From DATKJS01 sp050015275 (GTDB lineage Bacteria; Acidobacteriota; Aminicenantia; Aminicenantales; Saccharicenantaceae): 64,000 nt of DNA. The notes under the pieces were generated by a model that was not told the DNA's origin, searched no databases, and worked only from the letters and a program-made list of their open reading frames with translations. The stretch spans positions 62,001 to 126,000 of the forward strand of contig JBEKBS010000006.1 in the NCBI GenBank assembly GCA_050015275.1, read 5' to 3'. Positions 15,971 through 25,269 of the stretch are shown here, in pieces (position 1 is the first letter of the stretch; each line of letters begins with the position of its first letter). The translations under genes and the position numbers were made by a program.

Positions 15971-16183
15971 TCAAACCGATGGGGGGATATCGCTCTCCGT
16001 CGCGGCCTCGAGGAGCGCCGCGACCGTCGTGACGGCCAGGCCGACGGCGGTGTCGGACGCCCCGTAATAGACCTTGACCGGGCTCGCGGGGAGCGCATAG
16101 CTTTCGGAATCGAGGTCTTCGACGATCATCCCCGAGGCGAAGACGACGGCTACGATGCTCCAGTCGATCCAGGTGAGGTTCAC
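15971..16183 (-). pseudogene. Deletion remnant: start of sodium:solute symporter joined to end of GH130 phosphorylase
   Basis: A 70-codon frame starting at a GTG (16183) with AAGGAG seven bases upstream. The first dozen residues, MNLTWIDWSIVAV, look like the N-terminus of SSF sodium:solute symporters. The rest, VVFASGMIVED then VKVYYGASDTAVGLAV and a final short helix, looks like the last 50-60 residues of GH130 mannoside phosphorylases (consensus VVFPxGxIVED...lYYGAADTvvglA). I infer an in-frame deletion that removed the body of a symporter gene and the front of a phosphorylase gene. The reading of both halves is from memory of the families. It could be a genuine small protein, but that is unlikely. 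Confidence 0.5.
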
Positions 16184-16271
16184 CGGAAGGCTCCTTGCGT
16201 CGTCAGGGCTCGCTCGCGGAAGGGAATTCTATATGGGGAAGAACCAAATATCAAGGCGGGGCGCCAAGCCT

Positions 16272-16748
16272 TTAGGGGAAGAGTTTCTTCGTTAAGGCGG
16301 CCAGGTTCTTGGCGTGGGCTTCGCAACACGCGAGCGAGCGCTGGTCGGGCCGGCCGATCGAGACCGGACCGTAGTGGTCGAACCGGTGGTCCCCCCGGAC
16401 GACCATCCCGTGAATGAGGAGCGCCTGGAGGATATCGAGGACCGTCGTCTCGTTGCCGCCTCCGATGTTGGCCGAGGAGGTGAAAGCACCGCCAACCTTC
16501 CCCCTGAGCTTCCCATGGAACTGGACGCTCTCGTCGAGGAGCTTCTTCAACTCCCAAGCCATCGTGCCATAGTAGGTCGGGGACCCGAGGACGATGCAGT
16601 CGTACCCGAGGAGGTCGGCCGGGGCCGTGTCTTCGACCTTTTTCAGGTCCACCTCGAGGCCTTGCGCCTCGAGGACCTCGGCGATCCGGACCGCCATCTT
16701 CCTGGTATTTCCCGTCCGGGAATAATAGGAAACAAGGGCTCTGGGCAT
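16272..16748 (-). CDS. Flavodoxin-like FMN protein / NAD(P)H:quinone oxidoreductase
   Basis: A 158-residue flavodoxin fold. The FMN phosphate loop is VSYYSRTGNTRKM at the N-terminus; DCIVLGSPTYYGTMAWELKKLLDE and GGAFTSSANIGGGNETT form the isoalloxazine-binding loops. The shape fits the WrbA-like and flavodoxin/nitric oxide synthase family. Start at 16748, with GGAGG upstream; an in-frame ATG at 16796 would add unrelated basic residues. Probably a low-potential electron carrier or a quinone reductase. Confidence 0.85.
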   Translation of the reverse strand: MPRALVSYYSRTGNTRKMAVRIAEVLEAQGLEVDLKKVEDTAPADLLGYDCIVLGSPTYYGTMAWELKKLLDESVQFHGKLRGKVGGAFTSSANIGGGNETTVLDILQALLIHGMVVRGDHRFDHYGPVSIGRPDQRSLACCEAHAKNLAALTKKLFP

Positions 16749-16906
16749 CGGATTCCTCCTGGGACGCTGCCGATTATTACAAACGAGGGCGGCCAAGTCA
16801 AACCGTCCGTAAAGCCAGCGGAATTCCTTTGGCCGTGAGATTCATAAAGGACAAGGCCCACCACTTTTTAATGGATATCGATAGTAGGTCAGGAGAGGCC
16901 GGGGCG

Positions 16907-18229
16907 TCAGAAATCGATGGTGATGAGCCCGGTCTTGTCCCGGATCTGGCCGCGGATATCGGCCTTGGTGATCCGGTCCTCCTTTTCGGCCTTGATGGCC
17001 TTGAACAGCTCGTAAGTCGTCAGGAGTCCGTTCCCGTCCTTCTGGGCCTCCTCGATCTGGACGGCCGAGAACGGGTTGCTCCGGGCCTTGGCATCGGTCG
17101 CGGAAAAATAATTGCCGATGAGGACGGCTTTCATCCGGGTGTTGTCGAACTCCTGCATCCTCCGGCCCTTGAACTTCTGGAGGAGGGCGCATTCGTCGTC
17201 CGTGGCCCAGGCCTTGCCGGCCCGGACGAGGACGAGGACCAGGCTTTGCTTGCGGAGGCTGGCCTCGACGGAGGGGCCGTCGCCTTCGATCAGCCAAGCG
17301 TCTTCTTCCTTGTTCCGGATGACTTTTTTCCAGTAGTCGTTGACGTCCACGGTCTTGCCCCAATCGAGATAACGGAGGGCGTTGACGACGGCTTTGCCGA
17401 GGTCGGTCCCTTCGGCCGTGAGGAGCTTGTGGTATTCATCCTGGCCGCCGGCCTTCATCTCCCGGATCTCACGATCGATCTCGGCGAGGGCGTGCTCGTG
17501 GCGGCGCTTTTCCTCCTCCTTCCTGACGAACAGGCCTTTCAGGTCTGGAAAGAGGTAGTCCTCGTGCTCAATCCACGGGCCGGCGCCCGTCTCTGCCACG
17601 GGCTCGGCCGCGAGCGGCAGGTTGTCCTTGAGGATGTAGTCGATGATCTCGACGTTCTTGGGGCCGAAAGAAGGGAGCAGGAGGATGGACCCCTTGCCCC
17701 TCCCCATGAGGAGGGACACGGGATAGCCGTCGGCGCTCTTGGCCAGGATCTCGAGCTTGCCCTCCGGTCCGGACGCCTTCTCCCAGATCCCTTCGCCGGC
17801 CGCCTCGGGCAGGAGCTTGTATGCCTTGGCGATGAAGGGCTTGAACCTCTCGAAGGGGACGTGGAAAAGGGCCCGGGGATTGAACAGGATGGAATCGGCC
17901 CGGGCGACATCCTGGAGCTGGAGACGCTCGAGGGGGCCGATGATGTTCGTCAGCTGATGGACCTCTCCTCCGCCGATGAAGCAGACGATCCGGGCGCCTC
18001 CCTCGACCCGGCGGCCCAACGCTTCATGGACTTCGGCATGGAGCTGGCTGCGGCCGTCGCCGCCCTGGCCGTTCACCTGGTAGAAAACGATCTCGCTCTC
18101 GGCGGGGATATCGAGGGGCTCCTCTTTCCCCGAGCGCCACCCCGTGGACTTCAGCTCCACGTCGTATTTTTCCGAGACAAGGTGGCCCTTGTCCGTGTCG
18201 TCAAAATCAAGCAACAGGATCTTCGCCAT
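16907..18229 (-). CDS. Two-domain protein: amidotransferase-like N-half, nuclease-like C-half; function unknown
   Basis: A 440-residue soluble protein. The N-terminal half (KILLLDFDDTDKGHLVSEKY, ARIVCFIGGGEVHQLTNII, then GSILLLPSFGPKN near 180) resembles the beta-alpha scaffold of class-I amidotransferase/ThuA-like proteins, without an obvious catalytic Cys-His-Glu. A charged helix (RKEEEKRRHEHALAEIDREI) links to a C-terminal half with DNTRMKAVLIGNYFSATDA and AQKDGNGLLTTYELFKAIK. That pattern occurs in restriction-endonuclease-like domains of several defence and signalling proteins. A PD-(D/E)xK active site could include ALVLVRAGKAW-like strands, but I cannot place the catalytic residues. It is alone on its strand segment. 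The domain reading is tentative. Confidence 0.55.
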   Translation of the reverse strand: MAKILLLDFDDTDKGHLVSEKYDVELKSTGWRSGKEEPLDIPAESEIVFYQVNGQGGDGRSQLHAEVHEALGRRVEGGARIVCFIGGGEVHQLTNIIGPLERLQLQDVARADSILFNPRALFHVPFERFKPFIAKAYKLLPEAAGEGIWEKASGPEGKLEILAKSADGYPVSLLMGRGKGSILLLPSFGPKNVEIIDYILKDNLPLAAEPVAETGAGPWIEHEDYLFPDLKGLFVRKEEEKRRHEHALAEIDREIREMKAGGQDEYHKLLTAEGTDLGKAVVNALRYLDWGKTVDVNDYWKKVIRNKEEDAWLIEGDGPSVEASLRKQSLVLVLVRAGKAWATDDECALLQKFKGRRMQEFDNTRMKAVLIGNYFSATDAKARSNPFSAVQIEEAQKDGNGLLTTYELFKAIKAEKEDRITKADIRGQIRDKTGLITIDF

Positions 18230-18607
18230 GGCCTGCTCCTTTCAGCGGCATCGAGGAAGATGAAGAAAGCTCTTTTCCTGAGGCCGGAGCCGTTTTTTGT
18301 CAAGAAGCGCCTGTCTTCCGGCCGTCCACAAAGTCTCTTCCCAGCGCCCCAATCTTCCCGGCCCGCCTCGCGGGGGTCAATCACCCCTTGAGGTGAAACC
18401 CGGGAGGATTTTTCGGGGAGACAGGACGAATGAAAGGCCGCGGACTGCGGCCCGTGCTGCCGGCCGGGACGGTGAGGGATTTATGCCGGGGGAGGCCGGA
18501 AACCGGCCGCGATCACGGCCCGATCGTTTCTCACCCCTCGAGAGGATAAAAAGCGCCCGAAACTCACCCCGAGATTCATTCCGGGGAGCGATTCTTTTTC
18601 CAGACTC
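18230..18607. other. Intergenic region between divergent 440-aa and HD-GYP genes
   Basis: About 380 bases with GC-rich imperfect inverted repeats and no frame that I can support on either strand. TATGAT at 18612-18617 overlaps the first possible start of the next gene and might be a -10. Confidence 0.35.
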
Positions 18608-21028
18608 ATGCTCTATGATTCTCCTCTCATGTGGCCCCAGTCTGTTATCAGAAAACAGCGCGGCGGATTGCCGGAAAACGAGCCGTTGAGGACCGCCGAC
18701 GCGGGCCGGGAGAACGCCGCCCAGGAGATCCAGGAGCTGCGCCGGAGGATCTCGGAGTTCCAGGCCGCGGCAGTCCGGGAAAAGCGGCGGGAGGAAGTTC
18801 TCAGGGAAAGCGAAGAGCGTTTCCGGAGGATCTTCGAGGAAGGGCCGCTCGGCATGGCGATGTCCGACCCCTACTTTCACTTCATCAGGGCCAATGCCGC
18901 ATTGTGCCGGATGCTCGGCTATACCGAAAAAGAGCTCACGTCCCTCACGTTCAAGGAGATCACCCACCCGGACCATGTCAACGGGGACACGGAATCGCTG
19001 AAGAAGCTTCTCCACGGCGATATCCCCTTCTATCGGACCGAAAAGCGCTATGTCCGCAAGGACAAGCAGGTCGTCTGGGGAGAGGTGACCGTCTCCGCCA
19101 TCCGGGATGGCGACGGCCAATTCCAGTACTTCCTTGCCATGGTCGAGGACATCACCCCCCGAAAAAAGGCCAACGGGGACGTGCGCGAGAACGAAGAGAA
19201 ATACCGGATGCTCTTCGAATCGGCCAACGACGCGATCTTCCTGATGGATTTCGAACAATTCATCGACTGCAACTCCAACACCCTCGACATGTTCGGGTGT
19301 GGAAAAAAAGGCGATGTCGTCGGCCATTCCCCGTGGGACTACTCGCCGGAAAAGCAGCCCGACGGGCGGGATTCCAGGGAGAAAGCCCGGGAGCACATCA
19401 CCGCGGCCCTCGACGGGAAGCCCCAGAGGTTCCTCTGGCAACACTGCCGCAAGGACCGGACACGTTTCGACGCCGAGGTCTCGCTGACCAGCCTCGTCCT
19501 GGCCGGGAAAAAGCATCTCCTGGCCGTCGTCCGGGACATCACGGGGAGGACCCAAGCCGAGCGCCTCCAGAACGCCGTCTATCAGATCTCCCAGGCGGCG
19601 GACAGGTCGGTCAGCCTGGACGACCTCTACCGTTCCGTTCACGAGAACATCAGCACCGTCATGCCGGCGACGAACTTCTACATCGCGCTTTACGACCCCG
19701 ATCAAGACCTGATCAGCTTCCCCTATTTTGTGGACGAGGAGGACCCTCCCCCCAACCCGCTCAAGCCCGGAAAGGGGTTGACGGAATACGTCATCCGCAC
19801 GGGGCGGCCGCTCCTCTGCGACGAGGCCACGGACAACGAGCTGCGGGGACGCGGCGAGGTCGAAGTCGTGGGCGCCCCTTCTGCCGTCTGGCTTGGGGTA
19901 CCCCTCAACGTTGACGGCAAGACGATCGGGGTCATGACGGTCCAGCACTACTCCGACCCGAAGGCCTACGGCGAAAGGGAGCTGCGGATGCTCGAATACG
20001 TCTCGTCCCAGGTGGCCCGGTCGATCGAGCGGAAGCAGGCCGAAAAGATCCTGCGCGAGAACGCCCAGCGGCTTTCTCTTCATATCCAGCAGACGCCCCT
20101 GGCCGTCATCGAATGGGACAAGAACTTTCGCGTCCTCCAATGGAACCTCGCGGCCGAGAGGATCTTCGGCCATTCGGCCGCGGAAGCCGTCGGCCGGCAC
20201 GCGTCGTTCATCATCCCCGCCCGCTTCCAGCAGCAGGTGGATCGGGTCTGGAACGATCTCATGACCAAGAAGGGCGGCGAGCGGAGCACGAACGAGAACG
20301 TGACGAAGGACGGCCGGACAATATTCTGCGAATGGTACAACACCTCGCTGATCAGCAGCGACGGCCAGGTCATCGGAGTGGCCTCCCTGGCCCAGGACGT
20401 CACCGAGCGGGCCCGAGCCGAGACGAAGCTCCTTCAGAGCGTGAAACAGCTGCGGACGACCTTGAAGGCGGCCATCGACTCCCTGGCCTCGGCCATCGAG
20501 ATGAGGGACCCGTACACGGCCGGCCACCAGGAGCGCGTCACCCGGCTGGCCAGCGCCATCGCCGAGGAGATGGGCCTCAACGAGGATCGGATCGAAGGGA
20601 TCCAGATCGCCGGGATCATCCACGACATCGGGAAGCTCTACGTCCCGGCCGAGATCCTCAGCAAGCCGACCAAGCTGAGCGATCTCGAATATTCCATGAT
20701 CAAGATGCACTCCCAGGTCGGTTACACGATCCTCAGCAAGATCGATTTCCCCTGGCCGATCGCCCAGATCGTGCACCAGCATCACGAGACCATCAACGGC
20801 TCGGGCTACCCTCGGGGTCTCTCGGGAAAGGACATCCTTCTCGAAGCGAGGATCCTCTGCGTCGCCGACGTCGTCGAGGCCATGTCGTCCCATCGTCCCT
20901 ACCGTCCCGCCCTGGGCATGCAGGCGGCCCTCGACCAAATCGCCCAGAAGCGGGGCATCTTGTACGACCGGGAGGTCGTGGACGCCTGCCTGAGGCTTTT
21001 CAGGGAAAAGAAATTCAAGTTCGACTGA
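18608..21028 (+). CDS. PAS-PAS-GAF-PAS-HD-GYP signalling protein (cyclic di-GMP phosphodiesterase type)
   Basis: An 806-residue cytoplasmic regulator. Order: N-terminal coiled coil (20-70); PAS 1 (about 75-190, RFRRIFEEGPLGMAMSDP to VEDITPRKK); PAS 2 (200-315, KYRMLFESANDAIFLMD to VVRDITGRTQ); GAF (about 325-475, MPATNFYIALYDPDQDLISF); PAS 3 (485-605); HD-GYP (about 620-806). HD-GYP signatures: AGHQERVTRLASAIA, IAGIIHDIGKLYVP, KMHSQVGYTIL, HHETINGSGYPRGL, RILCVADVVEAMSSHRPYRP. HD and HHE residues are intact; the usual DG before GYP is NGSGYP. Predicted to hydrolyse cyclic di-GMP under control of ligands bound by the sensor domains. No Shine-Dalgarno supports either ATG (18608 or 18629), so the start is uncertain. 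Confidence 0.9.
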   Translation: MLYDSPLMWPQSVIRKQRGGLPENEPLRTADAGRENAAQEIQELRRRISEFQAAAVREKRREEVLRESEERFRRIFEEGPLGMAMSDPYFHFIRANAALCRMLGYTEKELTSLTFKEITHPDHVNGDTESLKKLLHGDIPFYRTEKRYVRKDKQVVWGEVTVSAIRDGDGQFQYFLAMVEDITPRKKANGDVRENEEKYRMLFESANDAIFLMDFEQFIDCNSNTLDMFGCGKKGDVVGHSPWDYSPEKQPDGRDSREKAREHITAALDGKPQRFLWQHCRKDRTRFDAEVSLTSLVLAGKKHLLAVVRDITGRTQAERLQNAVYQISQAADRSVSLDDLYRSVHENISTVMPATNFYIALYDPDQDLISFPYFVDEEDPPPNPLKPGKGLTEYVIRTGRPLLCDEATDNELRGRGEVEVVGAPSAVWLGVPLNVDGKTIGVMTVQHYSDPKAYGERELRMLEYVSSQVARSIERKQAEKILRENAQRLSLHIQQTPLAVIEWDKNFRVLQWNLAAERIFGHSAAEAVGRHASFIIPARFQQQVDRVWNDLMTKKGGERSTNENVTKDGRTIFCEWYNTSLISSDGQVIGVASLAQDVTERARAETKLLQSVKQLRTTLKAAIDSLASAIEMRDPYTAGHQERVTRLASAIAEEMGLNEDRIEGIQIAGIIHDIGKLYVPAEILSKPTKLSDLEYSMIKMHSQVGYTILSKIDFPWPIAQIVHQHHETINGSGYPRGLSGKDILLEARILCVADVVEAMSSHRPYRPALGMQAALDQIAQKRGILYDREVVDACLRLFREKKFKFD

Positions 21029-21033
21029 CCCAT

Positions 21034-21062
21034 TTGACGTCGATTTCCGGAGTTGGTATCTT
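21034..21062 (+). promoter_or_regulatory. Promoter of secreted deacetylase gene
   Basis: TTGACG (21034-21039), 17 bases, TATCTT (21057-21062), lying just after the HD-GYP stop codon. Confidence 0.5.
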
Positions 21063-21104
21063 ACTTTCGTCTTGAGTCCCGATCGCTAAGGGCATGGAGA
21101 GCAG

Positions 21105-22113
21105 ATGGCCGACAAACGGGGGCGGAAGGCGCTCCTCCTGTGCGCCGTGCTCGCGGCGACTCCGCTCCTCACGGCCCCGACGGTCACCGATTACGCCCGC
21201 TTCACGGCCGTTGCCACATCCCGCCGGGACCACCGGACGTCCATCGTCTTGAGGCGGTTCCGCCTCGATCGTGAGACCCGGTACCTCCTCCTCGATCCCG
21301 ACAGCCTAACGACCTCAGTGGAGTCCGGCCTCGACCTGCGCGTCTCTGAAGAGTCGTGGGGCAAGATCAAAAGACGGTACGCGAAATCCTTATATTTCAG
21401 GGCCATGGAAGATGCCGGATCGAATGCCGGGGCCTCCCAGAACGCCGGGATCACCCATTTTTCCGCGGCGATGACGGGCGTCGTGCTGACCGTCGACCTC
21501 TGCCCGTCGGAAAGGCCGATGGACCGGGACCTCTTCACCGAGCTCGTCCGGGAATTCGGCAGGGAAGAAAGACCGGTCCCCATCGCGGTGGCCGTGACGG
21601 GCGTCTGGATGGAGAGGCACGGGCCGGACCTCGAGTGGCTCCGGGGCCTCGAAAAGAGCGGCGACGTCTCGATCACCTGGATCGACCATTCCTACCACCA
21701 CCGCTGGGACAGAAACCTGCCCCTCAGAGAGAATTTCCTGCTGAAAAAGGGGACCGACCTGGCCGGCGAGGTTCTCAGGACCGAAGCCAAGATGATCGAA
21801 ATGGGCATCGTGCCTTCCGTTTTTTTCAGGTTCCCGGGGCTCGTCTCGGACAAGGACCACGTGCTGGCGGTCATGGCCTACGGCCTCATCCCGGTCGGGA
21901 GCGACGCCTGGCTCGGGAAGAACGAGCAGCCGAAGGTGGGCAGCATCGTCCTCGTCCACGCCAACGGGAACGAGCCGATCGGGGTCCGGCGCTTTCTGAG
22001 GCTGATCCGGGAAGAACGGCAAAGCATCGTCCACAAGGAGTGGCTGCTCCTCGACCTCAGGGAAAGCGCGGTCCTCGAGGAAAGGAAGAAGGCTCCGGAA
22101 AAGCACTCCCCCG

Positions 22114-22121
<8 letters not shown>
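21105..22121 (+). CDS. Exported polysaccharide deacetylase-like protein (NodB fold)
   Basis: A 338-residue protein with an N-terminal signal (KALLLCAVLAATPLLTAPT). The NodB-type motifs are recognisable: a first motif GVVLTVDLCPSE with Asp, a metal-binding histidine motif ITWIDHSYHHRW, and a third motif FFRFPGLVSD. Later residues (GLIPVGSDAWL and SIVLVHANGNEP) fit motifs 4 and 5. Family members remove acetyl groups from peptidoglycan, chitin or exopolysaccharide outside the cytoplasm. Its 3' end overlaps the convergent glmS gene by eight bases. GGAGA precedes the ATG. Confidence 0.7.
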
Positions 22122-23841
<1,720 letters not shown>

Positions 23842-23879
23842 AAAACCTCCGCCGGGGTTCCCAACAAGGCTGCCCGTCT

Positions 23880-23909
23880 ACTATAGGGCTAAACCCCGGA
23901 CTTAGTCAA
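23880..23909 (-). promoter_or_regulatory. Promoter of glmS
   Basis: On the minus strand TTGACT (23909-23904), an 18-base spacer and TATAGT (23885-23880), giving a leader of about 35 bases. No glmS ribozyme core fits in so short a leader. Confidence 0.65.
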
Positions 23910-24099
23910 GAATTGGCAGGCTGCAATGGCCTCAGAAGTCATGTTATTTATTTTTTTTCTGTTAGTTATATCATAAAACGGACGGACGTCCAGAGTCAGG
24001 GATGATCGTTCGGGATCCTCCCCGACATGTCCATTTATCGTACAATCCAAGTGTTCAGCCATGCTTCTCAGAGATCTTCGGCACCGCCGGTCACACTCC

Positions 24100-24465
24100 C
24101 TAAGCGACTGTCGAAGGGGGTTTGCAATTCTGGCCGTAGAGGTGCTTGATCAAGGCCAGCATCTTCGGGGACGTCAAGTGCAGGAACTCGATGCCCATTT
24201 CAAACAGCCCCGATCTCTCGTTGAACCGGGTCCACTTGACTTCGGCGTCAACCGTCACGGACTGCTGCGTCCTGGCCAGATCGACCTTGATCCTGAGGAC
24301 GGTCCCGACTTCGAAGCAGTCTTCGGCGATGATCCTCGCGCCGCCCGTGGAGATATCAAAGGTCTGGGCCTTGGTCCTTTTGCCGTTATGGTCGTGGGAA
24401 ACGGAAGCGAGAACAACGTCGTTCCGCTCGATGAACCGGATTCTCTTGCGCCGCTCGATGATCAT
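24100..24465 (-). CDS. PilZ-domain protein
   Basis: A 121-residue single PilZ domain. The cyclic di-GMP-binding signature is present: RRKRIRFIERNDVVL at the N-terminus (RxxxR-like) and FDISTGGARIIA (D/NxSxxG). The C-terminal helix is MLALIKHLYGQ. Such proteins read out cyclic di-GMP to control motility, secretion or polysaccharide synthesis. The HD-GYP protein encoded about 3 kb away would lower the same messenger. The gap between this gene and glmS (23910-24099) holds only AT-rich sequence. Confidence 0.85.
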   Translation of the reverse strand: MIIERRKRIRFIERNDVVLASVSHDHNGKRTKAQTFDISTGGARIIAEDCFEVGTVLRIKVDLARTQQSVTVDAEVKWTRFNERSGLFEMGIEFLHLTSPKMLALIKHLYGQNCKPPSTVA

Positions 24466-24656
24466 GATCCCTTCCTGGAGCAGTCGTCTTGACTAGGGAG
24501 GATCATGCGATACCGCCGGGTCCTGGGCAATCGCCATCAGAGGTGATTCTCGAGGTGATTTCGTACCCCCCCGCCGGGGTTGGCCGATCCCATCGGAAAA
24601 AAGGCGTTTCTCCCGGGGCGCCGATCGCCAGAGCCTCTCAATGGCCTCGAGCAAAT

Positions 24657-24685
24657 TTGACGCGGCCCAAGGCCGGGCCTATAAT
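24657..24685 (+). promoter_or_regulatory. Promoter of secreted-protein pair
   Basis: TTGACG (24657-24662), 17 bases, TATAAT (24680-24685). It starts a leader of roughly 100 bases. The gap from 24466 to this promoter contains no gene that I can support. Confidence 0.7.
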
Positions 24686-24725
24686 AGGACCGGGAAAGGG
24701 TGGTTAGATTTCTATCCGGCGGGAA

Positions 24726-24787
24726 CGCGCGCGACTGCGCGCGCCGCTAAAGCGCGGGTTGCCGTGCATCGGCAACCCGGCAGGAGG
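24726..24787 (+). promoter_or_regulatory. Structured 5' leader: two tandem hairpins ending at the ribosome binding site
   Basis: Hairpin 1: CGCGCGC (24726-24732) pairs with GCGCGCG (24737-24743), loop of four. Hairpin 2: GGGTTGCCG (24756-24764) pairs perfectly with CGGCAACCC (24770-24778), loop TGCAT. AGGAGG follows three bases later (24782-24787). No known riboswitch consensus was recognised. Confidence 0.5.
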
Positions 24788-24792
24788 AATCG

Positions 24793-25269
24793 ATGAAAGA
24801 ACCATCCAGAGGGCTGGCCTTATCGGCATCCATCGCACTTCTGGCGATGGCGTTAGCCGGTCCGGCCAACGGGCAAACGGTTGCACGGGCGAAGGCGGCC
24901 GCGGCGCCCAAGTATGACATCGCCAGGGAAGTCACGATCGAAGGCACGGTGGCGAGCGTCGTTACGGCGCCGTCGCCGGGAATGTTGTCCGGAGCCCACG
25001 CGATCTTGACGACGCCGACCGGGACCGTCGACGCCCATCTGGGGAATTACGCCCTGAGAGGGGCCCGGGCCCTGTCGCTCGCCAGCGGAGAACGGGTCAA
25101 GATGCTCGGCGTCATGACGATCACCAACGGCCGGCCGGTCCTGCTCGTCCGCACCGCTCAGACAGGCAGCGGCTTGTACACGATCCGCAACACGCGCGGG
25201 TTCCTGATACGCTCCGGGTCGGCGAGCGCGATCCCATCAACGAAGGCCGCCAACGGAGGCCGGTCATGA
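24793..25269 (+). CDS. Secreted small protein, OB-fold-like, function unknown
   Basis: A 158-residue exported protein: signal peptide to about residue 28 (LALSASIALLAMALAGPANG, then QTV). A beta-rich domain follows (EVTIEGTVASVVTAPSPGM, HAILTTPTGTVDAHLGNYAL, GERVKMLGVMTITNGRPVLL). The pattern EGTVxxV...G.HL.L.T..G resembles OB-fold periplasmic proteins found beside acidobacterial lipoproteins. The last 25 residues look disordered. A strong AGGAGG is six bases before the ATG. The stop overlaps the next gene by four bases (ATGA), so both are co-translated. Confidence 0.65.
   Translation: MKEPSRGLALSASIALLAMALAGPANGQTVARAKAAAAPKYDIAREVTIEGTVASVVTAPSPGMLSGAHAILTTPTGTVDAHLGNYALRGARALSLASGERVKMLGVMTITNGRPVLLVRTAQTGSGLYTIRNTRGFLIRSGSASAIPSTKAANGGRS

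Noticed and set aside
18377..20938. An 853-codon minus-strand frame opposite the HD-GYP gene
   Set aside because: Antisense shadow; the plus strand carries PAS, GAF and HD-GYP motifs in order.
23842..23879. Possible glmS ribozyme
   Set aside because: The leader from the inferred promoter is far too short for the ribozyme core.
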